Shown here: positions 1 to 6,073 of the stretch, piece by piece
Numbering within the stretch: position 1 is the stretch's first letter
Layout: the number at the start of each line of letters is the position of its first letter
Assembly (NCBI GenBank): GCA_030638305.1
Contig: DAOWEW010000076.1
Span: forward strand, 1 to 12,667
DNA length: 12,667 nucleotides
Reading direction: 5' to 3'
DNA from: Desulfobacteraceae bacterium
Lineage (GTDB): Bacteria > Desulfobacterota > Desulfobacteria > Desulfobacterales > ETH-SRB1
Program-made: the position numbers and the translations under genes
The notes under the pieces: generated by a model
What the model was told of the DNA's origin: nothing
The model's input: only the letters and a program-made list of their open reading frames with translations
The model's database searches: none

Positions 1-2
1 TC

Positions 3-524
3 GGCGTATCAAAATATGATGATGAGGGGCGTATTATTGAAATGGATTGTAAAAACTTCATTTTTTTTAATATATATTTTCCAAACGGACAGATGGTCGA
101 GGAAAGACTTCAGTACAAACTTGATTTTTACAGGGATTTTTTTGAATATATTGATGCTTATAAGGATAAAGGAAAATGTTTGATAATCACCGGCGATTAC
201 CGTCCCGCTAATACCGAGATGGCTTTCATAGATCTGAAGTCAAAGGTAAAAAGGTCAGGCTTTCTGAGGATTGAGCGCGACTGGATGGATAGGATAGTTG
301 GAAACGGCTATGTAGATACGTTCAGATATTTATATCCGGATAGAGTAAAATATTCATGGTGGACATACAGGTTTAATGCCAGGGCTAATAATGCCGGCTG
401 GCGTATTGACAACTTCTTTATAACGCATAATATTATTAACAAAGGGTGGATCAGGGAAGCATTCATTGATAATGATATTTATGGATCGGACCACTGCCCT
501 GTCGGCATTGATTTGAAGATTTAG
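3..524 (+). CDS. Exonuclease III / AP endonuclease family protein, 3' part only
   Basis: This is the C-terminal part of a protein of the endonuclease/exonuclease/phosphatase fold (ExoIII/ExoA group), which repairs abasic sites and degrades 3' ends in duplex DNA. The open frame runs in from the window edge, so the start lies outside; residues before the internal ATG at 42 (GVSKYDDEGRIIE) already fit the family. Visible family signatures are NIYFPNG (the family's conserved tyrosine region), SGFLRIERDWMD, VDTFR, the GWRID aspartate segment and the terminal SDHCPVG, which carries the catalytic Asp-His pair. The loop usually reading GD-x-N-x-A-H reads GDYRPAN here, so the asparagine that helps bind the phosphate/metal is an arginine (codon 201-203). 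Family assignment is strong; normal activity is doubtful. It reads toward the glycan locus, but the 950-base gap suggests a separate unit. Confidence 0.9.
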   Translation, partial: GVSKYDDEGRIIEMDCKNFIFFNIYFPNGQMVEERLQYKLDFYRDFFEYIDAYKDKGKCLIITGDYRPANTEMAFIDLKSKVKRSGFLRIERDWMDRIVGNGYVDTFRYLYPDRVKYSWWTYRFNARANNAGWRIDNFFITHNIINKGWIREAFIDNDIYGSDHCPVGIDLKI

Positions 525-616
525 GTAGTTTCTAACCGTTCAAGGTTGAAAAAAACCTATGTGTCAGAATTAAGCTGGTTGCGCATAACTAACTAAAATA
601 AAAGCATAACTCTTGA

Positions 617-646
617 CAATGATAGTCCTGACATTGCTATTTTTTT
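617..646 (+). terminator. Possible weak Rho-independent terminator after the ExoIII gene
   Basis: CAATG (617-621) pairs with CATTG (632-636), followed within three bases by a run of seven T (640-646). The stem is only 5 bp with a 10-base loop, so it is weak. It lies about 90 bases after the ExoIII stop codon. The same bases could instead form part of a sigma-70 promoter (TTGACA at 613-618). Confidence 0.3.
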
Positions 647-701
647 GCTCAGAATACACCTTCCTGAACGAACAATAAATTAGCTTGCACATATGTCGAG
701 A

Positions 702-731
702 CTTTTCATCCCGTCCAGGCGGGACGAAAAG
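702..731. repeat. Near-perfect 12-bp inverted repeat (hairpin)
   Basis: CTTTTCATCCCG (702-713) and CGGGACGAAAAG (720-731) pair over 12 bases with one G-T wobble around the six-base loop TCCAGG. The stem is GC-rich in an AT-rich setting. No T-run follows on either strand, so it is not an evident terminator. It may be a REP-like intergenic palindrome; copies elsewhere in the genome would be needed to show that. Confidence 0.55.
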
Positions 732-870
732 CTTTGCAGGGACTACCGAAATTCCTATCCTATTGAATTATCATGGTGTTTGAAATACCCTCTATATAAA
801 AGCATTAAATTTACAACCAGTTAGCTATCTCTCTTGACCCGCCTGTATGAATTTACCTTCATAATATTGC

Positions 871-885
871 CTCACAAAATGTGAG
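871..885. promoter_or_regulatory. Dyad, candidate activator site for upstream sigma-54 promoter
   Basis: CTCACA-AAA-TGTGAG is a perfect 6+3+6 dyad. Its centre lies about 84 bases before the start predicted for the promoter at 936-951, a usual distance for sites bound by sigma-54 enhancer-binding proteins. Its TCAC...GTGA core recurs at 1203-1216 ahead of the second promoter. The activator is unknown and is not encoded in the window. Confidence 0.35.
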
Positions 886-935
886 CCAATGCAAAAAAGC
901 CTTTAAAATCAAATAAATATCCTGTCAATCCAGTC

Positions 936-951
936 TGGCATGTTACTTGCT
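936..951 (+). promoter_or_regulatory. Sigma-54 promoter P1 (-24/-12)
   Basis: TGGCATGTTACTTGCT matches the RpoN consensus TGGCAC-N5-TTGCW, with the invariant GG (937-938) and GC (949-950) at the required 10-base interval and only the sixth base of TGGCAC differing. Transcription would begin near 962. The next gene downstream is cysC at 1474, leaving a leader of about 500 bases that also contains promoter P2. Confidence 0.7.
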
Positions 952-979
952 TTATACAAAAACTCATATAAGGCTATTG

Positions 980-999
980 TGCATAGGTAGTCCTATGCA
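980..999. repeat. Perfect 8-bp inverted repeat just after P1
   Basis: TGCATAGG (980-987) and CCTATGCA (992-999) pair perfectly around the loop TAGT. It would lie at about +19 to +38 of the P1 transcript and could form a 5' RNA hairpin or serve as an operator. No T-run follows, so it is not a terminator. Confidence 0.4.
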
Positions 1000-1038
1000 A
1001 AACAGTGCGGATTAATAATTTCAACAGGTTAAATATCA

Positions 1039-1120
1039 TGGCTTCTGGCAGCACATGACGAAAAGCCAGGTATTTGCAAAGCAAAAAAGGCGGTTATTTT
1101 CAAACCTGCATTGCTTTGTA
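1039..1120 (+). other. Structured segment in the P1 leader (two hairpins)
   Basis: TGGCTT (1039-1044) can pair with AAGCCA (1063-1068). TGCAAAGCAA (1075-1084) can pair with TTGCTTTGTA (1111-1120) over ten positions including one G-T. Both lie on the transcript expected from P1 and before P2. This could be a folded leader or a small RNA, but I do not recognise a known riboswitch class, and the loops are long. Confidence 0.2.
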
Positions 1121-1202
1121 GGAACTAATTGGGTATGCTTATAAATTCTCCCATTGTGGGAAAGAAAGTTGCACAATAGTTCTATAAAAGTGCATTGTTT
1201 TA

Positions 1203-1238
1203 TCACTAAAAAGTGAAATTAATTGCACAGCTTGCAAT
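1203..1238. promoter_or_regulatory. Paired dyads, candidate activator sites for P2
   Basis: TCACT-AAAA-AGTGA (1203-1216) and ATTGCA-CAGCT-TGCAAT (1222-1238, a perfect 6+5+6 dyad) lie about 120 and 99 bases upstream of the start expected for the second sigma-54 promoter. That spacing is typical of enhancer-binding-protein sites. The first shares TCAC...GTGA with the dyad at 871-885 ahead of P1, with a six- instead of five-base spacer. Confidence 0.35.
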
Positions 1239-1302
1239 GGTTAAGAGTCAGCTTAATTTAAGAATGTAATAAAAACAATCTGTTATAAAATATCGAAATT
1301 GG

Positions 1303-1318
1303 TGGCATATGTTTTGCT
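1303..1318 (+). promoter_or_regulatory. Sigma-54 promoter P2 (-24/-12)
   Basis: TGGCATATGTTTTGCT has GG at 1304-1305 and GC at 1316-1317 with exact RpoN spacing, and shares TGGCAT at -24 and TTGCTTTAT around -12 with P1. The predicted start is near 1329, about 145 bases before cysC, so this is the most direct promoter for the sugar operon. It implies control by an unseen enhancer-binding activator. Confidence 0.7.
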
Positions 1319-1337
1319 TTATCTATTTAGATTAGAT

Positions 1338-1380
1338 ACTCTGCCGCTTGCGGCTTGGTTATAGAGTGTTGGTATTTTTT
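1338..1380 (+). promoter_or_regulatory. Hairpin plus T-run in the cysC leader (possible attenuator)
   Basis: ACTCT (1338-1342) pairs with AGAGT (1363-1367), enclosing the small GC-rich hairpin GCCGC-TT-GCGGC (1343-1354). A run of six T (1375-1380) follows after seven bases. It begins about nine bases after the predicted P2 start and precedes cysC. The gap before the T-run and the short stems make termination uncertain. Confidence 0.25.
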
Positions 1381-1473
1381 ATTGAATTATAACAACAGGT
1401 TATTGATAAATTTTCTATGTAAGTCAAGGGGCGGAGCTATATCTGCACATGGAGCGGAAATGATATCAAGAGG

Positions 1474-2124
1474 ATGCAAAAAAGGACAATGATAAAGGAA
1501 GCTATTGCTAAGAAGAACAATGTGACATGGTTTAATGGTTATGTCAGCCGCGAGGATAGGGAAACCCTCCATGGTCACAAGGGAGCAGTCATTTGGTTCA
1601 CAGGCCTTTCGGCCTCCGGCAAATCAACTATTGCACATCTTGTAGAAAAAAAATTACATCAGCAGGGTTGCTCTACTTATGCTCTTGACGGCGACAATGT
1701 CCGATACGGACTATGTTCCGACCTGGCTTTTACCTCCGAAGACAGGGTAGAAAATATCCGCCGTATAGGCGAAATGGTAAAGCTCTTTGTGGACAGTGGT
1801 ATTATAGTTCTTGCGGCATTTATTTCTCCTTATCGGAAGGATCGCCAACAAATTCGATCTCTCTTTCACAATGGGCAGTTTCTGGAGATTTATGTTGAAT
1901 GTCCACCGGAAATTTGTTCCGATCGCGACCAAAAAGGCATTTATGCCAAAGCCAGGGCCGGAGTCATTAAGGAATTTACCGGGATTTCAGCGCCATACGA
2001 ACCACCTGAACATCCTGACCTGGTAATACCATCTTATAAACAAGACGCGAAAGCAGCCGCAGAAAGCGTAATCTGTTTAATAAAACAGCGTAACATCATT
2101 AAGGCAGATGGAGGCGTATCATGA
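1474..2124 (+). CDS. cysC: Adenylylsulfate (APS) kinase
   Basis: CysC phosphorylates adenosine 5'-phosphosulfate at the 3' position with ATP to give PAPS, the cytosolic sulfate donor. At 216 residues it is a normal single-domain APS kinase without a fused sulfurylase. Visible signatures are the P-loop GLSASGKST (44-52), DGDNVR (72-77), NIRRIGEM (94-101), FISPYR (116-121, with the serine that forms a phosphoenzyme in some homologues) and the APS-binding lid [10 protein letters not shown] (154-163). It opens the operon below two sigma-54 promoters and overlaps rfbF by four bases (ATGA). The start is uncertain: ATG 1474 has AGAGG touching it, and ATG 1489 has AAAGGA only two bases away; the frame is closed by a stop at 1420. 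Placed here rather than with sulfate-assimilation genes, it probably feeds the sulfotransferase at 10685. Confidence 0.95.
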   Translation: MQKRTMIKEAIAKKNNVTWFNGYVSREDRETLHGHKGAVIWFTGLSASGKSTIAHLVEKKLHQQGCSTYALDGDNVRYGLCSDLAFTSEDRVENIRRIGEMVKLFVDSGIIVLAAFISPYRKDRQQIRSLFHNGQFLEIYVECPPEICSDRDQKGIYAKARAGVIKEFTGISAPYEPPEHPDLVIPSYKQDAKAAAESVICLIKQRNIIKADGGVS

Positions 2125-2894
2125 AAGCAGTTATTCTTGCTGGGGGATTTGGCACACGCCTGTCTGAAGAAACCGGTGTAAAACCGAAACCCATGGTAGA
2201 AATCGGTGACAGGCCTATTTTGTGGCATATTATGAAAATATATTCTGCCTATGGTATTAATGATTTTATTATTTGTCTGGGTTACAAGGGTTATGTTATT
2301 AAAAAATATTTTGCTACGTATTCGCTACACATGTCAGACGTTACATTCGATTTGAGAAACAATAACATGAAGGTGCACCAGAACGGCACTGAGTCCTGGA
2401 AGGTGACATTGGTCGATACCGGCGAAAAGACCATGACTGGCGGACGACTCAAAAGGATTAGGGATTACATCGGCGACGAAACCTTCTGTTTAACATACGG
2501 AGACGGTGTAAGTGATGTGAATATTACACAGTTAGTTGAGTTTCACCGGGAACAAAAGACCCTGGCAACATTGACAGCAACAAAGTCACCCGGACGGTTT
2601 GGAGCATTCAAGTTAGCACGGGACCAATGCAAAATTTCCACCTTTGAAGAAAAACCTGAGGCTAACGGAGCCTGGATCAATGGAGGCTTTTTCGTTGCGG
2701 AGCCCGGTGTAATGGATTATATCGAAAACGATTCGATTGTTTGGGAACGAGAGCCAATGGAAATGCTGGCGAGTGACGGAATGCTTGCAGCATATAGGCA
2801 CTATGGATTTTGGCAACCCATGGATACGCTGCGTGATAAAATGTATCTGGAGCAACTCTGGGATTCTGACAACCCACCGTGGAAAGTCTGGTGA
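2121..2894 (+). CDS. rfbF: Glucose-1-phosphate cytidylyltransferase
   Basis: RfbF condenses CTP and glucose 1-phosphate to CDP-glucose, the first step toward CDP-linked deoxy and branched sugars of O antigens and capsules. The 257 residues match the family's usual length. The N-terminal nucleotide-binding signature [11 protein letters not shown] is followed by [19 protein letters not shown], which is characteristic of this enzyme rather than of RmlA or GalU. YGDGVSD (126-132) carries the metal-binding aspartate, and the C-terminal [10 protein letters not shown] and [12 protein letters not shown] are also typical. A strong GGAGG (2110-2114) lies six bases before the start, inside the end of cysC, implying coupled translation. 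The usual partner, CDP-glucose 4,6-dehydratase (RfbG), is not in this window, so the fate of CDP-glucose is open. Confidence 0.95.
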   Translation: MKAVILAGGFGTRLSEETGVKPKPMVEIGDRPILWHIMKIYSAYGINDFIICLGYKGYVIKKYFATYSLHMSDVTFDLRNNNMKVHQNGTESWKVTLVDTGEKTMTGGRLKRIRDYIGDETFCLTYGDGVSDVNITQLVEFHREQKTLATLTATKSPGRFGAFKLARDQCKISTFEEKPEANGAWINGGFFVAEPGVMDYIENDSIVWEREPMEMLASDGMLAAYRHYGFWQPMDTLRDKMYLEQLWDSDNPPWKVW

Positions 2895-2917
2895 GTCGAT
2901 CAACTGATGGATAAATT

Positions 2918-4030
2918 ATGAGAACTTCTCAAGACGTCATTAATAGAGATTTAGAATATATTTACAACAAGTTAAAAGAGGAACTTGCCTGTATTGCTGG
3001 CAAAAAGCTTCTTATAACAGGGGGGGCTGGATTCCTTGGCTACTACCTGGTCCAGTCTATTTTATACTGGAATGAAAGAGCAGAAGAAGCTCAAGATATC
3101 CGACTAACGGTATACGACAACTATATTCGTGGTGTGCCCTCTTGGCTAACCAAATTGGAAGGGAATAAAAATCTGACCTTAATCAAGCATGATATCACGT
3201 GCCCTCTGCCGTGTGATATTGATGATTTTCAATATGTCATACACGCTGCATCTATCGCTTCCCCCACATATTACCGCAAGCATCCCATTGAAACGATGGA
3301 TGCTAACGTTAAAGGTCTTCGATTTCTTTTGGGGTATTCCCGACAGCAGAAAGAAAAAAATAAGCCGATAAAAGGCTTCCTGTTCTTCTCAAGCAGTGAG
3401 GTTTATGGAAATCCCTCTCCCAAAAATATTCCTACGCCTGAAACCTATTATGGTTATGTTTCTTGCACTGGGCCGCGGGCCTGTTATGATGAATCCAAAC
3501 GTTACGGTGAGACCCTCTGCGTGAACTTTGCTCGACAATATGGCCTTCCCATTAAGATCGTTCGCCCATTTAACAATTATGGCCCCGGGTTAAAGATCAC
3601 AGACAGAAGAGCACTCCCTGATTTTGTTCGGGATGTTTTGGCCGCAAGAGACATTGTCATGCTTTCTGATGGATCTCCAACCAGAACGTTCTGTTATGTC
3701 GCTGATGCCGTTGTCGGTTACTACAAGATTTTGGTAAGAGGGCAAAAAGGCGAGGCATATAATATAGGAGTTGAAAAGCCTGAGATTTCCATAGCAGATT
3801 TTGCTATGCGAGTTGTGGACCTTGCACGAAATCTTTTTGGTCACAAAGGAAAAGTGGTGCGTCAGCTCAGCTTTGACACAGACTATCTTGCTGATAATCC
3901 GAGCCGTCGCTGCCCGAGCATAGCCAAAGCCAGAAACGATTTAGATTACTATCCAAGTATTCCTTTGGAGGAAGGCTTGAGGCGTTCGTTAATTTGGTAT
4001 TATGATAATCGTGATGCAGAGGACGCCTGA
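2918..4030 (+). CDS. NAD-dependent epimerase/dehydratase, UDP-glucuronate decarboxylase-like
   Basis: An extended short-chain dehydrogenase acting on a nucleotide sugar. The NAD-binding GGAGFLG is at 35-41, the active-site serine region FSSSEVYG at 157-164 and the YxxxK pair at Tyr190/Lys194. The segment GPRACYDESKR around that pair is the hallmark of UDP-glucuronate decarboxylases (UXS) and their relatives, which make UDP-xylose or a 4-keto-pentose. The next gene makes UDP-glucuronate, which fits. At 370 residues it is longer than typical bacterial UXS (about 310-345 by general knowledge), mainly through some 30 extra residues before the glycine motif. It starts 23 bases after rfbF with a weak GATGG site, and its stop overlaps the next start by one base (TGATG). 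A CDP-sugar substrate cannot be excluded; the SDR family is certain, the exact reaction is not. Confidence 0.8.
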   Translation: MRTSQDVINRDLEYIYNKLKEELACIAGKKLLITGGAGFLGYYLVQSILYWNERAEEAQDIRLTVYDNYIRGVPSWLTKLEGNKNLTLIKHDITCPLPCDIDDFQYVIHAASIASPTYYRKHPIETMDANVKGLRFLLGYSRQQKEKNKPIKGFLFFSSSEVYGNPSPKNIPTPETYYGYVSCTGPRACYDESKRYGETLCVNFARQYGLPIKIVRPFNNYGPGLKITDRRALPDFVRDVLAARDIVMLSDGSPTRTFCYVADAVVGYYKILVRGQKGEAYNIGVEKPEISIADFAMRVVDLARNLFGHKGKVVRQLSFDTDYLADNPSRRCPSIAKARNDLDYYPSIPLEEGLRRSLIWYYDNRDAEDA

Positions 4031-5367
4031 TGAAAGTTTCCGTAATAGGCACAGGATATGTCGGACTAGTCTCAGGTGTTTGTATGGCTGAAAAAGGCCA
4101 TAAGATATTCTGTGTGGATATTGATGAAGAAAAGGTTGACAAAATCAACCATGGCATACCTCCTATCTACGAAAAAGGCCTTGAAGAATTATTAAGAAAA
4201 AATATCCATGTAAATCTTCAAGCGACCACAGATCTTCATAAAGCTGTCGTTGAAACAGAAATTTCTTTGATTGCAGTAGGGACACCCTTTGACAGCGAAA
4301 AAATTGATCTCAGTTACATTGAAGCGGTGTCTCGCCAGATAGGAAAAGCACTTAAATACAAAACCGGTTACCATACGGTGGTCGTAAAAAGCACTGTAGT
4401 GCCAGGCACTACCGATGAAGTAGTGATCCCTATTCTGGAAAAGGCTTCAGGGAAAAAAGCTGGCACCCATTTTGGCGTTGGAATGAATCCGGAGTTTCTA
4501 AGAGAGGGAAAAGCTATCCAGGATTTCTTATTCCCGGATCGAATCGTTATCGGAGCTATAGACAAAAAGAGTCACGATTCTCTTGAGGAGTTATATAGTC
4601 CCTTTGAAGGGGTAGATAAACTACGAACCAATAATAAAACTGCCGAAATGATCAAGTATACGTCTAACTCTCTTTTGGCCACCATGATATCTTTTTCAAA
4701 TGAAATCGCTAACCTTTGCGCTGCCATAGGCGATATTGATGTGGTGGATGTTATGAAGGGCGTTCACATGGATAAACGGCTGAGCCCCATCATGCGCAAT
4801 GGCAAGCGTGTTATCCCATTATTTACCACCTACATTGAAGCTGGGTGTGGCTTTGGAGGAAGTTGCTTTCCAAAAGATGTGAAGGCGCTGATTGCCCATG
4901 GCAAGCGAGCCGGGAAACCAATGGAATTGCTTGATGCGGTTATGCAGGTCAATACAAGGCAGCCCCGCCAGGTCATTTCTCTGTTGAAAAAACGATTTTC
5001 CTCCTTAAGGGGGCTTCGCATTGCAATCTTAGGCCTTGCCTTTAAACCAGGCACGGATGACATGAGAGAATCCCCCGCAATCCCGGTTGTCCGGGAACTG
5101 CTTACTCAAGGTGCGGAAATTAATGCTTACGATCCAGTAGCACAACGCAAGGCACAAAGACTTTTTGGTAATCATCACATTGTTTACAGTGATAATCTGC
5201 GCCAGACGGTTGAGAATGTTCAGGCAATTGTGTTGCTCACACGCTGGGAGGAATTTGGAAAGCTTCCCGAATTATTGGTTGAGTTGAATTCTCAACCGGT
5301 GGTTATTGACGGGCGTCGAATGTTGGACAAAGCCAGCGTAACCAGATATGAAGGCATAGGCCTGTGA
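4030..5367 (+). CDS. ugd: UDP-glucose 6-dehydrogenase
   Basis: Oxidises UDP-glucose twice with NAD+ to UDP-glucuronate in the cytosol, supplying acidic sugars or the substrate of a decarboxylase. The 445-residue length is standard. The N-terminal Rossmann motif GTGYVGL is at 7-13. The middle domain has the conserved KYTSN (Lys209, Asn213), and GGSCFPKD carries the catalytic cysteine (Cys279). The C-terminal UDP-binding domain begins near GLAFKPGTDDMRESPA. GAGGA-type pairing (GAGGA, 4019-4023) lies six bases before the ATG, which overlaps the stop of the upstream SDR by one base, so the two are likely coupled. GDP-mannose dehydrogenase belongs to the same superfamily but is less likely given the motif set. 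Confidence 0.95.
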   Translation: MKVSVIGTGYVGLVSGVCMAEKGHKIFCVDIDEEKVDKINHGIPPIYEKGLEELLRKNIHVNLQATTDLHKAVVETEISLIAVGTPFDSEKIDLSYIEAVSRQIGKALKYKTGYHTVVVKSTVVPGTTDEVVIPILEKASGKKAGTHFGVGMNPEFLREGKAIQDFLFPDRIVIGAIDKKSHDSLEELYSPFEGVDKLRTNNKTAEMIKYTSNSLLATMISFSNEIANLCAAIGDIDVVDVMKGVHMDKRLSPIMRNGKRVIPLFTTYIEAGCGFGGSCFPKDVKALIAHGKRAGKPMELLDAVMQVNTRQPRQVISLLKKRFSSLRGLRIAILGLAFKPGTDDMRESPAIPVVRELLTQGAEINAYDPVAQRKAQRLFGNHHIVYSDNLRQTVENVQAIVLLTRWEEFGKLPELLVELNSQPVVIDGRRMLDKASVTRYEGIGL

Positions 5368-5376
5368 GGTATCAAT

Positions 5377-5910
5377 ATGATTTTCAAGGAAACTAAGTTA
5401 CAAGGAACCTTTGTTGTCAAAATTGAAAAGCGGCAAGACGAGCGTGGTTTTTTTGCCCGTGCGTGGTGCAAGAAGGAATTTGAAGCACACGGCTTGAACG
5501 CACACCTGGTTCAAGCCAATATCGCTTTTAGCCGAAAAAAGGGCATTCTGCGCGGCATGCATTACCAGGTGTCGCCATATGAGGAGGCCAAGCTGGTTCG
5601 TTGCATTAAAGGAGGTATATTTGATGTAGCTATTGACTTGCGCCCCAATTCACCAACTTACAAAGAGTGGGTAGGAGTAGAATTGACTGAAGACAATCAC
5701 ACAATGTTCTACATACCTGAAAATTTTGCCCACGGGTATCAAACCCTCACCGACAATACCGAGGTGTTTTATCAGGTGTCACAGTTCTACTCACCAGAGT
5801 CGGAACAGGGTGTGCGTTGGGATGATCCGGCATTTGGCATTACGTGGCCAGAAAAAGATAATTTGGTAATTTCTGAAAAGGATAAAAACTGGCCAGACTA
5901 TTTGCCGTGA
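5377..5910 (+). CDS. rfbC: RmlC-type dTDP-4-dehydrorhamnose 3,5-epimerase family protein
   Basis: A cupin epimerase of the RmlC family, which inverts C3 and C5 of 4-keto-6-deoxy nucleotide sugars. Length (177 residues) and motifs are normal: ERGFFAR at the N-terminus, LRGMHYQ with Arg59 and catalytic His62, Lys72, NFAHGY with His119, and catalytic Tyr132. All key residues needed for activity appear present. GAGG (5366-5369), overlapping the ugd stop, lies seven bases upstream. None of RmlA, RmlB or RmlD for dTDP-rhamnose is in this window, so the true substrate may be another NDP-4-ketosugar, for example a CDP- or UDP-linked one. Family assignment is secure; the dTDP specificity implied by the name is not. 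Confidence 0.88.
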   Translation: MIFKETKLQGTFVVKIEKRQDERGFFARAWCKKEFEAHGLNAHLVQANIAFSRKKGILRGMHYQVSPYEEAKLVRCIKGGIFDVAIDLRPNSPTYKEWVGVELTEDNHTMFYIPENFAHGYQTLTDNTEVFYQVSQFYSPESEQGVRWDDPAFGITWPEKDNLVISEKDKNWPDYLP

Positions 5911-5997
5911 GAAAGTTGTTTTGAATATGAACTGTACCGAATTTCCGAACCAGAAATTACTATCCTTTAGCAAGGCTAACAAAATCAAGGGATTGTG

Positions 5998-6073
5998 CGG
6001 AGGCGTACGTTGAGTACGTCGCATAAACAACCCCGCGGATTGACGCGAACATTACGGAAAAAGGCCGTTTCCG
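5998..6073. repeat. Cluster of three short hairpins at the 5' end of the nucleotidyltransferase gene
   Basis: Three inverted repeats follow closely. GGCGTAC (6002-6008) pairs with GTACGTC (6014-6020) with one wobble. CGCG (6034-6037) pairs with CGCG (6044-6047). CGGAAA (6055-6060) pairs with TTTCCG (6068-6073). The stretch is GC-rich and arginine/lysine-rich when translated, and it precedes the part of the protein that looks conserved. It resembles an intergenic repeat more than coding sequence, but no second copy occurs in this window. Confidence 0.4.

Larger units (their letters stand above)
525..1473. other. Long non-coding control region upstream of the sugar operon
   Basis: About 950 bases without a convincing gene. 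It is AT-rich and holds a weak terminator-like hairpin (617-646), a near-perfect 12-bp hairpin (702-731), two sigma-54 promoters (936-951, 1303-1318) and dyads that could be activator sites (871-885, 1203-1216, 1222-1238). Hairpins also lie downstream of each promoter. A TTGACA at 613-618 with TGcTATTTT at 635-643 could be a sigma-70 promoter but overlaps the terminator candidate and has a 19-base spacer. The only short reading frame noted is a 14-codon one at 1135-1179, preceded by AGGA at 11 bases; I do not call it a gene. I found no transposase remnant. Confidence 0.7.

Noticed and set aside
534..555. AACC-GTTCAA-GGTT hairpin directly after the ExoIII stop as a terminator
   Set aside because: The stem is only 4 bp and is followed by A residues, not T, on the + strand; on the - strand the T-run would come before the hairpin.
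1021..1085. Possible cyclic-di-GMP (GEMM-I) riboswitch, suggested by GACGAAAAGCC near 1057-1067
   Set aside because: The conserved partner blocks (GGGCAAACC-type segment, tetraloop receptor) are not visible and the spacing is wrong; only a short piece resembles the class.
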